This document shows positions 14,424 to 26,888 of a stretch of 64,000 nucleotides of DNA, piece by piece; positions within the stretch are counted from its first letter, which is position 1; every line of letters starts with the position of its first letter. The stretch spans positions 2,418,001-2,482,000 of the forward strand of contig JACCLO010000004.1 of assembly GCA_029448655.1 (NCBI GenBank). Reading direction: 5' to 3'. The notes under the pieces were generated by a model. It was not told the origin of the DNA. It was given only the letters and a program-made list of their open reading frames with translations, and did no database searches. The position numbers were made by a program, and so were the translations under genes. This stretch comes from Wolfiporia cocos. Taxonomy: Eukaryota; Basidiomycota; Agaricomycetes; Polyporales; Phaeolaceae.

Positions 14424-17400
14424 TCATGATCTGCCTGCCTCTGAAACGCACGCGATGTGAGACGTCCAGGATCTCATAGATCCGCACGACCTTGCCGATC
14501 CTCCTATAACGTCACTCTCCAAGTCCATGCCACCTTCAGAGGACTCATACGTAGATAGCCGGCGAGGGCGCGGGCCTTCCGTCCTAATCGGCAGACACCC
14601 ATCGTCTTCGTCGTCATCAGAGGTATCTTCGATGCTGGTGTCGCCTTGCGTGACCGCTGAGGGACCTGCTTCAACTGTAGCTGTAGTTGGGGGAGCGGCA
14701 TTGACAGAGTGCCCTCGAGGGCGAGAAGCGTCCAGCGGCTTGTCTGGGATCTATTGAGGCAGAAGTTTAGCGGCTCCAAGACGAACAATGCACAAAATGC
14801 GCGTACCGGTAGACGGGCCAGGTATGCGAGGAATGTCGATGTGGCCGCCATTAAGAACACTGCACGGAGACTGATGGCGTAGGAATCCCTGGCTGCGCGC
14901 TGCAGGTCAGGAGGCAGTTTTGCCACAAGGGTGGCAGAGTGTCGGATCTTCTCTATCGTCTAAGCGTACGTACGGGCATTTCAGCAATAAGCCGTGACAA
15001 CGAGAAATGGACTAGCCTCCTCTGCGTTGGGCCCATGTATACGTTTGTGTAGCTCGGAATTCAACATAGTCTGGAACAATGCAGCAGAGATTGCTACCCC
15101 GCCAACTTGACCTATTCATGATCGCTATGTCAACAATCCGCCGACACTGCGAAGCAATCGTACTGACCAATGCCACGGAACAACTGGCCGAAACCAGTTC
15201 CAACGGCCATGGATGATTCTAAGTGCATCATTCATTAAAGTCCAGAATGGTCTGCTAGTTCGTACATGCCTGGGAGGTGCGCGAGCAATGCGACTAAAGG
15301 AGTCGTCAGCAATCGACAATCTCTTCATCTCCTCAGCACACTCACTAAGCATTGTTTGCAAAACCACAGCATTGCCGAAACCCAATGGAATCTACGCATA
15401 CATTGACCACCGGTAGATGTCAGAGATTTCCTGGTGGAGTGTTGATCCGTAGGACGCACAATACTGAGCCAAAGTTGCGCAGGCGGCGAATCCTCGCGCA
15501 TGAGACTAATCAGGATAGCTGCGGCGAACGGGAAAAGACCAAAGATGAGATTGAGGCGCTTGTACTTGCCCGTCCGATGCATCACCCAACTATATGCGCG
15601 TGTTGTCAGCAACCCCCTCCATACGACCGGGAAGTCATCCTTACCCAGCGAAGAGGGAACCGCAAGAGATGGAGATCCCGTTCGGTATCAAATGTGCACC
15701 TATACGGACCGAAAGGTCAGCGCCAACAATAGCTAACGTGCACGCTCCCGCTAACTCACCCGCCTCGCTCGCACTCGTGAGCAGTACGGTCTGAAACCAC
15801 GTTGGGAAATTGTACATCACGGTGAAGTTGCACATTGAGACGAGGAAGTTGCTAATGCCGACGAGCACGGGGATCTTCTGCCTGAGCAGGATCGGCGCGA
15901 GCACAGGCTCAGGCGCGATGCACAACTCGAACACGACGAAGATGACCGCAAATACGCCTGCTAGGGTGAGTGGGACGTATACCGAGGGAGAGGACCACTG
16001 GGAGGATGATAAGTGAATTGTCGCGTGAATGGAAGTTGCCGCGCACGGGTAGCTCCTCGCTGAAGCGGCTGCTGAGGAAGATTAGGACAGAGAATACCTG
16101 GGAAACAGTAAGTAGATTTGCGGGAGGAGAGTATTACGTGTACTCACCGTTACCAAGAGAGTAAAGCTCCCGCCGTAGTCAATTCGTTTCAGCACTTCTT
16201 TCGTGCTCTTGCTTTTGCCCTATTAAAACACTCAGCACAGTCCATTTTTACATTCGATATGGGATACGAACCGGTGTGACATAGCGTAAGTTCACTGACG
16301 TGAGTAAAAACGATATGAAGAATAGCGGCAGCTGTATAATGAAAGCCCATCGCCATCCAAAGCTTGTGCGGGAATCAGCCAGTATGTTGCACCGTGGTTC
16401 GTGGCATCCTACCGATCGCTGATATAGCCGCCTAAGGGGCCTCCCAAACCCATCCCAAGCTGAATGGAGATGTAGATGTTTGTAAGAAGTTGATATAATC
16501 ACGGCCACGACCTACACTGTTGAACAGAGACGAAATGCCCTGTGTAAGACCACGAGACTACCACGGCGCTCTATATCAGAGGTATGCGAGGACACGGGTA
16601 TGCATGCACTCACTCTCAAACTGTACATGTCACTCGTAATGATCCTGGCGGTGCTTCAGCCATGGACGGCCTTGTTTCGAAGCAATTACTTACGTTGCAG
16701 TAGTGACAATTCCACCACCGCCCAAACCACCGAGCTGAGAGACTGGTGTCAATGTAAAGTGCATCTCAGCTATGCTAGACATACGAATCGAGCAGCAATG
16801 AGGGTCTCCATGTTTCTCGAAAGACCGCATGCGGCCGTGCCTAACGCTGCAAAGAAAACAGCGGTTTGGTTCGCACCCCTGCGGCCCATGACATTGCACA
16901 AACGACCGTACAGAGGTGTGAATGTACATGTTGCCAGCAAGTAGCTGATGAAATATATCAGTCCAGAGACTTCATGGAGATGATTTCCGAGCCACATACG
17001 CGGTTCCTAGCCAATGTGCTTGGTGCGACTTGTCAAACTCCGATGATATTGACGGTAGTACTGTTCACAACATCAGAATTACGATGCCCTTTGGGTGTAA
17101 TGTTAACCATGACGAACGTGTCGCGACCAATGTTGCTAGTGATCGGAAATTAGACAATGCCAACGATCTGCATGGTTCTGCTTTACGTACTATTCAATGA
17201 CTTTGTTTCATATACGACAGAACGTGGGGAAATGAGCATGGCGAGCTAGTCTGTTCTAGGAAATAAGACACACGGAGAGAAAGGTTCCCGCCCAAATCCC
17301 AGCTAAGATCCCGTAGCGAGTTCGCCGTGAAATCTCCAACGGCCCGACTTTCTTAAGCTCCTTTGTAGCAAGCGGTGGGACCGCCGCTGCACCTGACTGG

Positions 17401-17453
17401 CCCACTGTTGATTGTAGCAGCGGCTCGCGCTCGGCGTCTGTACCCTTCATCAT
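14424..17453 (-). CDS. MFS transporter, vacuolar FNX1/VBA-like (14-helix drug:H+ antiporter type)
   Basis: About a dozen small exons on the minus strand assemble one frame. The start is ATG at 17453 (MMKGTDAEREPLLQ, with a dileucine-like LLQ sorting motif). Then ILAGIWAGTFLS, LVATLLPSISSEFDKSHQAH, LYGRLCNVMGRRGANQ (MFS loop 2-3 motif), RFLGGLGGGGIVTTATIITS, LGGPLGGYISDRFGWRWAFI, PVLVGISNFLVSMCNFTVMY, GKYKRLNLIFGLFPFAAAIL, GTGFGQLFRGIGQVGG and LKRIDYGGSFTLL. The tail is acidic (DTSIEDTSDDDEDDG), stop near 14424. One junction near 15017 may use a GC donor and the first intron is uncertain. Family knowledge suggests vacuolar export/import of basic amino acids or drugs; the substrate cannot be fixed. 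Convergent with the cyclase gene, 145 bp apart. Confidence 0.8.
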
Positions 17454-18400
17454 GCCGTTCGCAGCTGTCTTTAGCTCTAGGCTCGCGTTGAGCAGCAGCG
17501 ACGTGAAACACAGATGGCAGTTGCGGACAAGGTGAGTTGTCGTTTGCACGGCAACATTACCCGTCACAGGGCCAGAGTAAAGCGTATTTATATGACAAAA
17601 CGAAAACCACTCGCTGTTGCTGTGTCGAGCGGCATTCGTTCGGCACCCCGCCGAACGTGATTTGGCGCCGTAGATTGTGTGCGGTGATGTACATTTCGCA
17701 CTGTGAAGTCAATTATGTACATACAATCGAGCTATAACTCGCAGAGTTAAATGCTCCTTATATTATCCTTTGCCTTGAACAAGATGCATGATTGAGAATA
17801 AGCCTGAGCGCTAGACTCTGAATCAAGCTGACCTTGGGTAACATCGTGATCCGGGCCGAGCGGCATCGACAAACTCCCGGGGCTGCAGGCCCATTAATGT
17901 CGAGCTAGCCTTTGAAGGTGGGTTTTCGATGTTCAATGTCAGCCTGATATCAGCGGATTGCCGTCTTCGGTCCTCTGATAGCTTACTTCATTCCGCTCTT
18001 CACATTCGAAAACTGAATCAAGAGGACAAATTCTTGACTGATTGTCCCAGGTCGCCCGGCGATACAACCCGGGTTGTGTATGTCTTACTCACGGGGTTCA
18101 TCGTGCCCGGCGGCGAGCTAACTTCTTCACAGACAATGTATGAGGCATATATTGGGGAAGCAGCACCACAATGAAATAAGTGCTATACACATACTCCTTC
18201 ACTATACGTACACTCTGTCAATTGAGAACGAGTGGAAGATGGACTGATACGTGCAGATATGCCGGTAGGTGGTGAGTATCCCGGGATAAATAAACGAGGC
18301 GGGGATTTTGCAGTATTGCGTGGTGAGTACATGAATTCCGTCGACTTATGCCGTATGCGTAAGGTCCTCGACTGTGTGAAGACAGAAGTAGACCATTCCA
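17454..18400. other. Intergenic region without recognised gene
   Basis: About 950 bp between the 5' end of the MFS gene and the 3' end of RAP1 (both minus strand). Only short unrelated frames; nothing recognised. Confidence 0.45.
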
Positions 18401-20880
18401 TCATCTCCGAACATTTCGGCTGCGCAGCGAGAGCGTCGCAGCAGCAGCAGCCCTAGTACCAGATGGGGGCGTGTAGGGTATCCTCTCGATTTCCTCCGTC
18501 TCGCGGTCCTTGACTTCCCGTGCCCGCGTGCCAGTCATGGGAACTGTGCTCTCTTGGTCAGATTCTGACACAAATGACCCTTTAGTGGCGTGGTGACTGA
18601 ACCGACTAAGACGGCTGATATCGTCACCATCTGAGTCATCGCTCGGAACAGATACAGGCGACTTTGGAGTACGGTCGGAGAGTCGCGACCTCATACTGAG
18701 CGACTGTGAAGTCGATTGTCTGAATAAGCTTTGCTTTATACGCTCGTCATCGCTGTCCAGCACGTCAAAGGGATGAGATTTTGTTGAGGCAGAGCCGGCA
18801 ACACTGCTATGGGAGGTACCCATGTTGATGGAGAGTAGATTTGCCACATTTTCTTCATCATCATGGGTCTCGCGATCATTCTCTTGGGTTTGAGGAGTGT
18901 CTTGGTCTGACGGGGACGGGGCTCTTTCTCGCACATCCGCGCCCACTTCACGAATATCATGCCCCTTCGACACGTGAGCCTCCGCCGAGGGACTGCGAGA
19001 ATCGCCTGGTCTTCCTTTTGTCGCGGAAGGCGATGGAGACAGTGCTTGGTCCTGCTCGTTCGCACGTACCTCATGATTACCATCAGCTTCTCTTGCTGCT
19101 GAAACATTGACAGGAGTAGGCCGCCTCCTCGATTTGGGGGGCGAGCCAGCAAAGGGAGGAATCTCGACCACCATGATCCTCTTCCCTCTGGAAGGCTTCT
19201 GCGCTGCCGGTGGAACATCTCTAGCACCATTGCTCGCCTCAGGAACTCGCTAATATATATAATAAGAACACGATTCATTATGATCTGCGGAGCCACGGAC
19301 GTACCCGCGAAGGACTGGCCTCGGCACCTCTGTCGTTGGCGCGCATATTAGCGCGACGTGCGTCGGCCTCTGTCTCCTCGTCTGTGTCTGACAGTTCTGC
19401 TGGCCGAGGCAGTTGGTTCTGAGTAGGGTTCACCATCGTGGCCTGTGAACTCATCGGCATCCAGGCATCATCGGGCATGCCTGGACGACGTGGCCGGGGG
19501 CGAGGTCTCGTCTGCTCAGCACCAGAGTTCTGGGGAGATATGCGAAACCTCTTTATCCGCTCGGAGATGGATGGTGAGGGGGTTCGCTGAGTATACGATG
19601 GGCCTGCATCTTCGGGCCCGGGGCGTTCCTCGTCGTCCAAGCTACAAAAATCAGTCAACGTGAGTGTCTATGCAAGGCATGGAGAGTAGACTTACACCAG
19701 CTGATTGAGGACAGCGTCGTCTTCCTCGTACTCGCCCGGAAGCTCAAAGGGAAGTTCCTCGTCGGCTTCGAAGTCCATCGAACGTCGCGACGGACGCGCA
19801 GGGTGGGAGAATGAGTTCGGGCGCTGAGTACTTCGCCCCTGCTCGACGGGCGGCGCATGTCGGGAAGCAGGATCTGTGTATCGAGCTCTTTTGCTGAGGT
19901 GCCCTCGCTCTTCTATGTCGTCAAATGCGCCACTATCTCGCCGAGACTGCCTGCGCTTCGAAGGATTATCACCAGCTTCTGCCGACGCGCCCTCTTCATA
20001 AAGCTCGTCATTTTCATCAATGACATATTCTCCCTCCTCCTCTTCCTCGAAGTGGCGAATCTGCGCGCGCTTACGCGCCCTCGGACCGAAGCGTCTACTC
20101 AGTTCATACAGCCCTTTGCCGTCTTCCCGTGGTGGGTTCTGCTCAACGATGTGTTCAATTACAGGATCAAAAGTCTCCTGTCTTTTCCTGTAGCGTTCTC
20201 TCCAGGACTGTTCGGTATGTCGGAGTGCCCACTGGAAATCTTCAAACTGTGCAATACGCGTTTGGGTGAGTAACAGTGTCCACCACGAGAATGGTCGACA
20301 TACGTCTTCTCCTAATTGCATGAGATACTTGTACACGCTATGTCCTGTGCGGGCACCTTCCTCCTTGTACGGGATGCATGCAGCTAGATATTCGGCTAGA
20401 TGTCGGTCATCTTCAGGCGTAAATGCGGTCCGTCTATAGAACGGGCTCTATGTCGACTTGCGCAAGGATCGCGGGGTCATGTTACTTACGGGCCAAGCCG
20501 TCCGCCCATGCCCTTGCGCACTGGTCTGGATCGGATCTCCACATATTGCCCTGTATTAATGCATGTCTGTATGAACATGGGCTCCTCGATCCAGACAGTA
20601 CGCGAGAGCCAGTATTTCTGCCTCAGGTGGGGGACACCCATATATTGCGCAATAATTGTGTCTGGGCTGTCGTTCTCGTCAACGATGATCCCCCCATGGT
20701 CCTGCAAATTGTCAATGAGGGGATCCACAAGTGCAGATCGAGCGCTCGTACTACTATCTTGTTCCATAGTTCATCTACCTGGCCTTGCGTGAGTTTACCA
20801 TAACCTGCAGTGTATAGGTGGAAACGGGCTGGTCTTCCATCGATAGTGAACAAATCTGCGGCATCTTCTTCTTCCTGCAT
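18401..20880 (-). CDS. RAP1: Rap1-type telomere protein (BRCT + Rap1 Myb domain)
   Basis: Six exons: 20880-20755, 20701-20490, 20433-20304, 20246-19696, 19641-19305 and 19249-18401, giving 734 residues. Residues about 9-105 form a BRCT-like domain: LFTIDGRPARFHLYTAG, HGGIIVDENDSPDTIIAQYM, KYWLSRTVWIEEPMFIQTCI. Residues about 115-190 form a Rap1 Myb domain: RTAFTPEDDRHLAEYLA, GHSVYKYLMQLGED and WALRHTEQSWRERYRKRQ. The rest is long, acidic and Ser/Pro-rich, with repeated SP/TP sites, and no C-terminal RCT domain is visible. Family knowledge: fungal Rap1 binds telomeres directly or through TRF-like partners. Start chosen at ATG 20880; an upstream open segment to about 21059 would need an implausible 23-nt intron and is probably 5' leader. 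Divergent from shugoshin. Confidence 0.82.
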
Positions 20881-21275
20881 AGTACATTAATGGGTACCAT
20901 GAAGGTCTCGAGGAGTCGACGCGCCTCTTCCCGTTGGGCATTCCTTCTATCTGGATTCGCGCCGTTCCCCTGTTCTTGGCCATCCTGTATAGATTCCGCA
21001 CTAGGCGCACGCGTGCTGCGCGCCATATTTGTCATCCCTGCCCTTTGAGGCTCAAGCATGTGAGGTTAAGGCCAGAATATTGATGTACCTATCAGGAATG
21101 TAGTCGCAGTACAACATCAACAAGCTCGTTAACCGAGACCACGACGCGATCGGCAGCAGTGATCACGTGCCACGCGCCAGAATAAGTTGGCCTAGTTCGC
21201 CTCGAGGTGCTCGCAACTTGTGGCCGACGCTCACCGCCTCCGTGCGTCTTGACAGCCTCCTCTCCGCTGGCCGCA
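20881..21275. promoter_or_regulatory. Divergent intergenic region between RAP1 and shugoshin
   Basis: 395 bp separate the two start codons. No gene is needed here, so the stretch must contain both 5' leaders and promoters. No individual element could be assigned. Confidence 0.5.
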
Positions 21276-23255
21276 ATGAGCAGGCGACAGTCGCGTGTAT
21301 CAGTTGAACCCAGGCAAAATGACACCCTCCTTGAGTTCGAAACTTGTATGAGCTTACTTTCAACCGCCGGCCTGATACTCATGTCCGCATACAGTCAAGA
21401 AGAAATTCCTCCTCGCAAATAAACATATCACCAAGTGGGTTGCATATGTTTGCGGTTTGACATACTGGGCTCATAGAGCCTCAGGCTGAACTCAACTTTG
21501 AGCGTTCGCATCGAGGAACTCAACGCTCAGATATCTACGCTATATGTGGAGAATCTGCGCCTGCGCGCATCCGAGATTGCACTTGCGTCTCAGCTCAAAC
21601 GGGAGCGGGAGAAGTCGAGAAGGATAGTCGCGGACGCGGAGGCTGCAGTACGTGTCCCTCCTTTCGCCGCAGCGCTCACCGCCGACAATCTTCCGCAGAC
21701 GCATAGCCTCATCAAGCACCTGGGACACATCCGCCGTTCGTTCGACGTGCCCCATGGACGTGGATCCAGCTCTGACGACCAGCCGCCACTCCCTCGCGCG
21801 AAGCGGCCAACGTTTAACCCCGACGCCTCGCCCCCGCCGAACCGCCTCGCACGCGCACCCTCGATGTCGGGCATTTTGGAGGACGAAGAACCCCCCATCT
21901 CTTCCTCTGGTGACCCTGATGCCGACGGAGAGGACGAGGAGAAGGAGCCTTCGCCTGCGCGACGACGCAAGTCCAAACCGCGCACCTCAGAGTCGCAGCT
22001 CCCCATGCCAACCCGGGCGCCACTCTTCAACGATGTCCAACGCGTCGATCCCGAGGACCAGCTAGGCAAGGCTAGCAAGCGCAAACCCACTCGGAGGCAA
22101 AGTGGGCTTCTGACGAGCGTGTCGATCACAACGGTCACAGCAGGCGGGGTCAGTAAAGAGGTCCTCTCGCCGCGACCACCCAGCCCCGCCTTCGGTTCGC
22201 CTCTGCGCAGAGAAGTTGGTCTGGCAGAGGCTGCGGAGGAGGAAAACGCAGAAGTTGCCTTTGAAGAGCAAGAGGTCGAGGAGATGATGCGGAATGCAGT
22301 CAAACGAGAAAAGAAGGAAAGGCGGAAGGAGCGGGAAGCGACCGCGACTGAGCGGTCGAAGGATAAGGACAAAGAGAGGAGAAAGACAAAAGATGTGGAT
22401 ATGGCTGTTGCTCCAGAAGGTAGCACATCGAAGCTCAAGGATGTCACCAATTCCCGAGCTGACCGAACCGCGTTCTCATACAATATAGAAACCGGCAATG
22501 GTGAGTTCTCTACCGAATATGTACCCCTTCTACCAGATATTGATCGGGCGTCCCGCGACCTTCTTAGATCTCCGGCGAAAACCTACGTTAGATCACCATG
22601 AACCAATTACCAAACCTGCAAGCTCGTCTGCATCCACGACTTTAGCACGCAACTTTTTGTCAACCCCAACAACCGCCAGACCAACTCTCACCTCGCATTC
22701 CTCACGCGAACCAACACCACGCTCATCCAGCCCTGTGGCAGTACCAGCACCTTCCGACCCAGAGCCAGTTGGGGGACGCGAGCGGAGGACGCGGAAGAGC
22801 GTTAATTATGCGGAACCCAAGCTTAACACGTGTGTTCAATTAAATCGCGCCCCTGCTTACGTGCCTCTCACATGCTCCGCAGGAAAATGCGCAAGCCGGA
22901 CCCACCACCACCTGTCGCGAAGCGCGCGTCAACTTCCTCCAGCGATGAGGCAGGCTCGCACCGATCATCCCCCGAGGCATCGTCGCAGCCGGCGTCGGCG
23001 CTCGATTGTGAGGCGCCCGATTGTGAGGCGCCTCTGCAGCCCACTATCGAAGTGAGGCGCAAAAGGTCACGAGTGCACGTCGCTGTGGATGACGAAGAGA
23101 GCGAAGGCGCCCAGGCGGACGCGGAGTACGGTGGGGGACTAAGGGCAGCAGGCAGCTATACTAGCCACGATGGCAGACGACGGAGCGTGCAGAGTTCCTC
23201 GAGCTCTCGACGCGCTGACGGCGACGAAACACGACGACACAGCATGGCTATTTAG
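21276..23255 (+). CDS. SGO1: Shugoshin, centromeric cohesion protector
   Basis: Five exons: 21276-21345, 21395-21434, 21485-22500, 22568-22829 and 22883-23255, giving 586 residues. The N-terminal coiled coil is split by the first two introns: KKKFLLANKHITKLNSTLSV then IEELNAQISTLYVENLRLRA. This is the shugoshin N-terminal domain used for PP2A binding and dimerisation. The conserved C-terminal basic shugoshin motif is GRERRTRKSVNYAEPKLNT joined to KMRKPDPP across the last intron. The middle is acidic and Ser/Pro-rich. Family knowledge: Sgo1 recruits PP2A to protect centromeric cohesin. The restoration of the C-terminal motif by removal of intron 22830-22882 supports the model. Complete. Confidence 0.92.
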
Positions 23256-23659
23256 GCTACAGCAGGACTTCGTAGCCATGCCTCTTCAGGCAACATCCTC
23301 ATGACCAGGACCCGTTCTTGGCTTAAGCTTACGGTGAGACTTGTATTGGTTTGTATTGGGTACCGAGAGCTCTTCGTTCCTCATTTATACATTATGATCT
23401 CCAGTGTGCACCCCTCCCCCGTCTTCATGAATAGCAATGAAGCTTAGTAAGTAGATTATTGTAATGTAGCAATGCAGAAGTGTTGTTGTCGTCGTAGCTA
23501 TTATCGCTCTCTCATTGCGTAGCGGACGAGTTCACTCGTACGCAAATCGTGAATCGATATGTTATGAACCAAAGTTGTGTTCTCCCTTTCCAGGCATTTT
23601 GACGTTGGCATCAGAAAGCGGAAGCAGCCAACAATGCTTGGACGGCGGCTGCTTCCGCT
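23256..23659. other. Convergent intergenic region
   Basis: About 400 bp between the 3' ends of shugoshin and the small minus-strand gene. No feature recognised. Confidence 0.4.
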
Positions 23660-24219
23660 TCAGCTTGCAAAAGACACGCGCTTCCGAACTGGACGGTTAT
23701 CCGCAGAAGTTGTTTTGGTATCAGATGCGGGCGCGCCATCGTTTCCGACCCGCAGCTTCGCCTTGGCCTGCTTGCGCGACTTGACCTTTTCCCTTTTGGC
23801 TTGTGCTGTTTTAGCAGCAAGAGCGACCTTCAATCGTTTCTGCGATCTCCCTTCAGAGAAGGCCATTTCAAGGGAGATACTAGAGCATACTAGTCTGTCC
23901 TTGGAAGATTCTTTGTGCTTAGGGTTCTTTGAGACGACCTACAGCAGCAGATACTGCTGATGAGTGGGCAACATCAAGCGGATGGATCAGAGCTTGCCTG
24001 TGCTTTCTGATGCTGCCGTTCAACCTTTTGCTGGGACTGGTCTTCTTGGGCAGCAGCAACCGACTGTGCTAGTTGCAGAGCAATATCCTGCAGTATATTG
24101 GATACTTTGCCGAACACTGCGCACGAATGGGGCACGCATACCTTATCTTCGAGGAATTTTTTCCCTTTCCGCTTTTCCGTTGTAGCAGACTCCGTTTGGT
24201 CACGCCGGCTTCGCGCCAT
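23660..24219 (-). CDS. Small conserved-looking Lys/Gln-rich protein, likely nuclear
   Basis: Three exons: 24219-24142, 24087-23998 and 23938-23660, giving 148 residues. It begins MARSRRDQTES and KRKGKKFLEDK, has a Gln-rich helical middle (QLAQSVAAAQEDQSQQKVE), and ends in a basic stretch RSQKRLKVALAAKTAQAKRE and KRVSFAS. The second intron (23939-23997) would use a GC donor (CAG|GCAAGC). An alternative extra 40-nt intron near 23855-23895 is possible. The composition resembles small ribosome-biogenesis or nucleolar proteins, but I do not recognise a named family. Convergent with shugoshin. Confidence 0.5.
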
Positions 24220-24564
24220 GTTTGATGAGTGCACTCTTCCTGATGCAACTGCCTACATATGTCTGAGCAATACTGCCGAGTCGATGCGTCCCAGAGTCTA
24301 CAGCAGGGAATGGAGCAGCCGAGAACGTCAACGCTAAGCGAGGTGCGAAGCTGTGGGCGCATGTAGGCGCGCCGGCCAAGCAACACCGTTACGTAAGCGC
24401 CAGGTACTAATGCCTTTTTAGTGTCAGTTCATCGTGATCGTGTCTTTGTGGCCGCAGTCAGCATATTCAGCTTGTTTCAGCAGAACACATTGGACAGTAG
24501 CCTTTCTAATTCCCGATCTTCACTGAAATTGGCGGCACTCATCAACTTCAACATCCGGCATAAC

Positions 24565-26888
24565 ATGAGCATCCAGTCAGCAGCCGCAGCGGTATCGATG
24601 CGTGAACCCGCAGAGAACAGCATCGACCGCTCCGAGTTGCTTGCAAAGGCATATACCACCATGGCATCTCTTCCAGAAGTGCTGTGCCCAGCATCGCCGC
24701 AGACACCTCGCCCCAAGGCCTCGACTGCACAACTCCGTCGCAAGATTACAGACGCGCTCGCCGCGGCTGGCGGCGATCCCACAGACCCGAGGTGGGACAT
24801 CGTAGCCCGCCTCATCAAGCTGCGCTGCACAAGTCGAGGATATGTTGGCGTAGCCCCGGGTGTCAAGATCGGCGAGCCTCGAAGGGGCCGCGCTCCGACT
24901 GTCCGTTGGGCGCTACCCGAGACCGAGGAGGAGTGGCTGGAGTGCGAGCGCAAGTGGGGGCACAAGTTTCAGAAGAGCCCTCCTGCAGAGGAGGTACGGA
25001 CGTCGAAGTATTGGCCCCGCGTGCCTGAGCAAACGGCGTCGGCGTCGGCGTCGACGCCCGTACAGCCGCCCCCCAGCGAATCAGATCTTCTCAGGAAAAA
25101 GATAACGGCATGGCAGGAGAGTATCGCTCCTGTCATTGAGGAGCGAGAGAGCCCTGCTGCCACCAAAGCTTCAACTAACACCTCCAAGGGCAAGGGGAAG
25201 GAGATGGATAGGAGTGGCCAAGGACCCAGGGCACAGTCTGCCTTGACATTCTCAGTTGTAAAGCGCTCCAACGCTGCGACCACCACGAAGGCACACAGAG
25301 CAGACACTCGACCCTCCAGTCCCAACGAGGGGGGACATGCGACACGACCTCCACGACGCAATCCGAACCCATCGCCGCCTGCTGTAAATCAAGTCGTCCC
25401 TCACGAAGCGGTCACGGATATCCCACCGCTGGATACTACAATCAAGCCGTCACCAGATGGAGAGGTTCCCGACGACGTGGCCCCGTCTGAAAAGCCTCCA
25501 ATTGTGGGTGACAGGGCTATAGAGGCCCAAGCCGCCGAAGTGCTTGCCGAAGACGTCCCCGTGGCAGAAACAGCGGCAGACAATTTCCCGAATGAAGCGC
25601 TGACGGCAGAAGATGGCTCTACTGTAGAAGTGTCCCCAGTGATTGCTGTGGCCGAACAGGTGCAAGCAATAGAGATGCAGGCAGGAAACGTGCCCGCCCT
25701 TGAAGCGGTCCTAACGGCAAAGGCGACAGCAGAAGAGATCACAACATCCACGGGGGACCTGCCCGCAGGGGCAGAAGTCTTGGTTTCTACTGAAGACCCT
25801 ATTCCTATCGTGGATAGCACCACAGTCATCCAACCTGATGTTGCTCATTCAAACGAGCCTGAAGTCGCTGCTGGCCCGTCACGAATTGATGAGATGTCCG
25901 AAGGAGTCAGTAGCAATCTATCTCATACATCCTGTTTCCGCTAACACCCAACGTCTAGTCCTTTCTGCCGCCCTCATTCCCCACCCAGCTGGGAACGTCT
26001 ACTCCGCGCGTCAATGCACATCCTGCAGGCAGAAAGCACAAGCCATCGCCGATTCTGCCGCGTTCACTCCCTTCATCGCCATTGTCGCCCCCCGTTCAAA
26101 TACATCTGGCGTATTCCCAGTTTGAAACGCCCACGGGGGCATCGAAAAAGCGCGCCAGATCGCTCACGACCGATCCAATCGATGCCGTGGGTATGCCTGA
26201 GCTGTCCCCACCAAACAAGAAGGCTCGCGCCGACGCCGACCGCGAGTCGAGCTCGAGCGCGCCTCCTCTGCCCTCTACACCGCCCCCTCTCCCGCAGGAC
26301 CTGCCAAGCCGCTCCCTCGGCAACGCGAAGGGCCTCCGCGTGCCGACGACGCCAACGCGCAAAGACCTGCCCACCCTGACGGAGCTCCTCGCGTCCTCGC
26401 GACGCTCGAGGCCGCGCCCGCGGCCGCCCTCCCGGCGCGCCGCCTCGCGCTCCAGCAGGGCCTCCACGCGCGAAGCCGCGGACGGCGAGGCTGATGCGCG
26501 TGCGGAGGCAGACGCCCCCTCGACGCCCGCACAGAGCCGCGAGGCTTCGCCCGCGCGGACGTACTTCTCCTCGCCCGCCTCCGGCTCGGGCTCGGACGCA
26601 GATGCGTCCCCGCGCTATCGCGCGCACTCGCCCATGTCGCCGCTCTTCTCGCAGGCGCCTGGGGTGTTTGCGCCGCCGTTCGTGTCGTCGCAGCCAGGCG
26701 CCGGGGGGCTCCTTGGGCTCGGCGCTGCGCAGGGGGGCGGCGCGTACTTTGGGATGGGGTACAGCTCGCAGTTCGACGTCGAGGGGCAGGTGGACCGGGT
26801 CAGTGAGCTGCTGGAGAGGGATGTGGACTATGATGGGTGGTTGCGCGATATCCCAGAGGAGGAGAGCCGGTCGCCGGTACAGAGCTAG
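24565..26888 (+). CDS. Large low-complexity protein of unknown function with conserved-looking C-terminus
   Basis: Two exons: 24565-25905 and 25959-26888, giving 756 residues. The intron has a CTAAC branch site. An N-terminal folded-looking part (TAQLRRKITDALAAAGGDPT, DPRWDIVARLIKLRC, PTVRWALPETEEEWLECERK) precedes a long disordered, acidic, Ala/Val/Glu-rich middle. The second exon is Pro/Ser/Arg-rich (KKRARSLTTD, PPNKKARADADRE, RRSRPRPRPPSRR). It ends in a compact acidic motif YSSQFDVEGQVDRVSELLER then DVDYDGWLRDIPEE. I do not recognise the family. Basic clusters suggest a nuclear protein; that is inference. The open frame extends upstream to 24421 without an ATG. Confidence 0.7.

Noticed and set aside
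20881..21059. N-terminal extension of RAP1
   Set aside because: Joining it to the BRCT frame would need a 23-nt intron; an ATG at 20880 opens the correct frame.
21590..22498. 302-codon minus-strand frame opposite shugoshin
   Set aside because: Ser-rich shadow of an acidic/basic exon with a clear family match on the plus strand.
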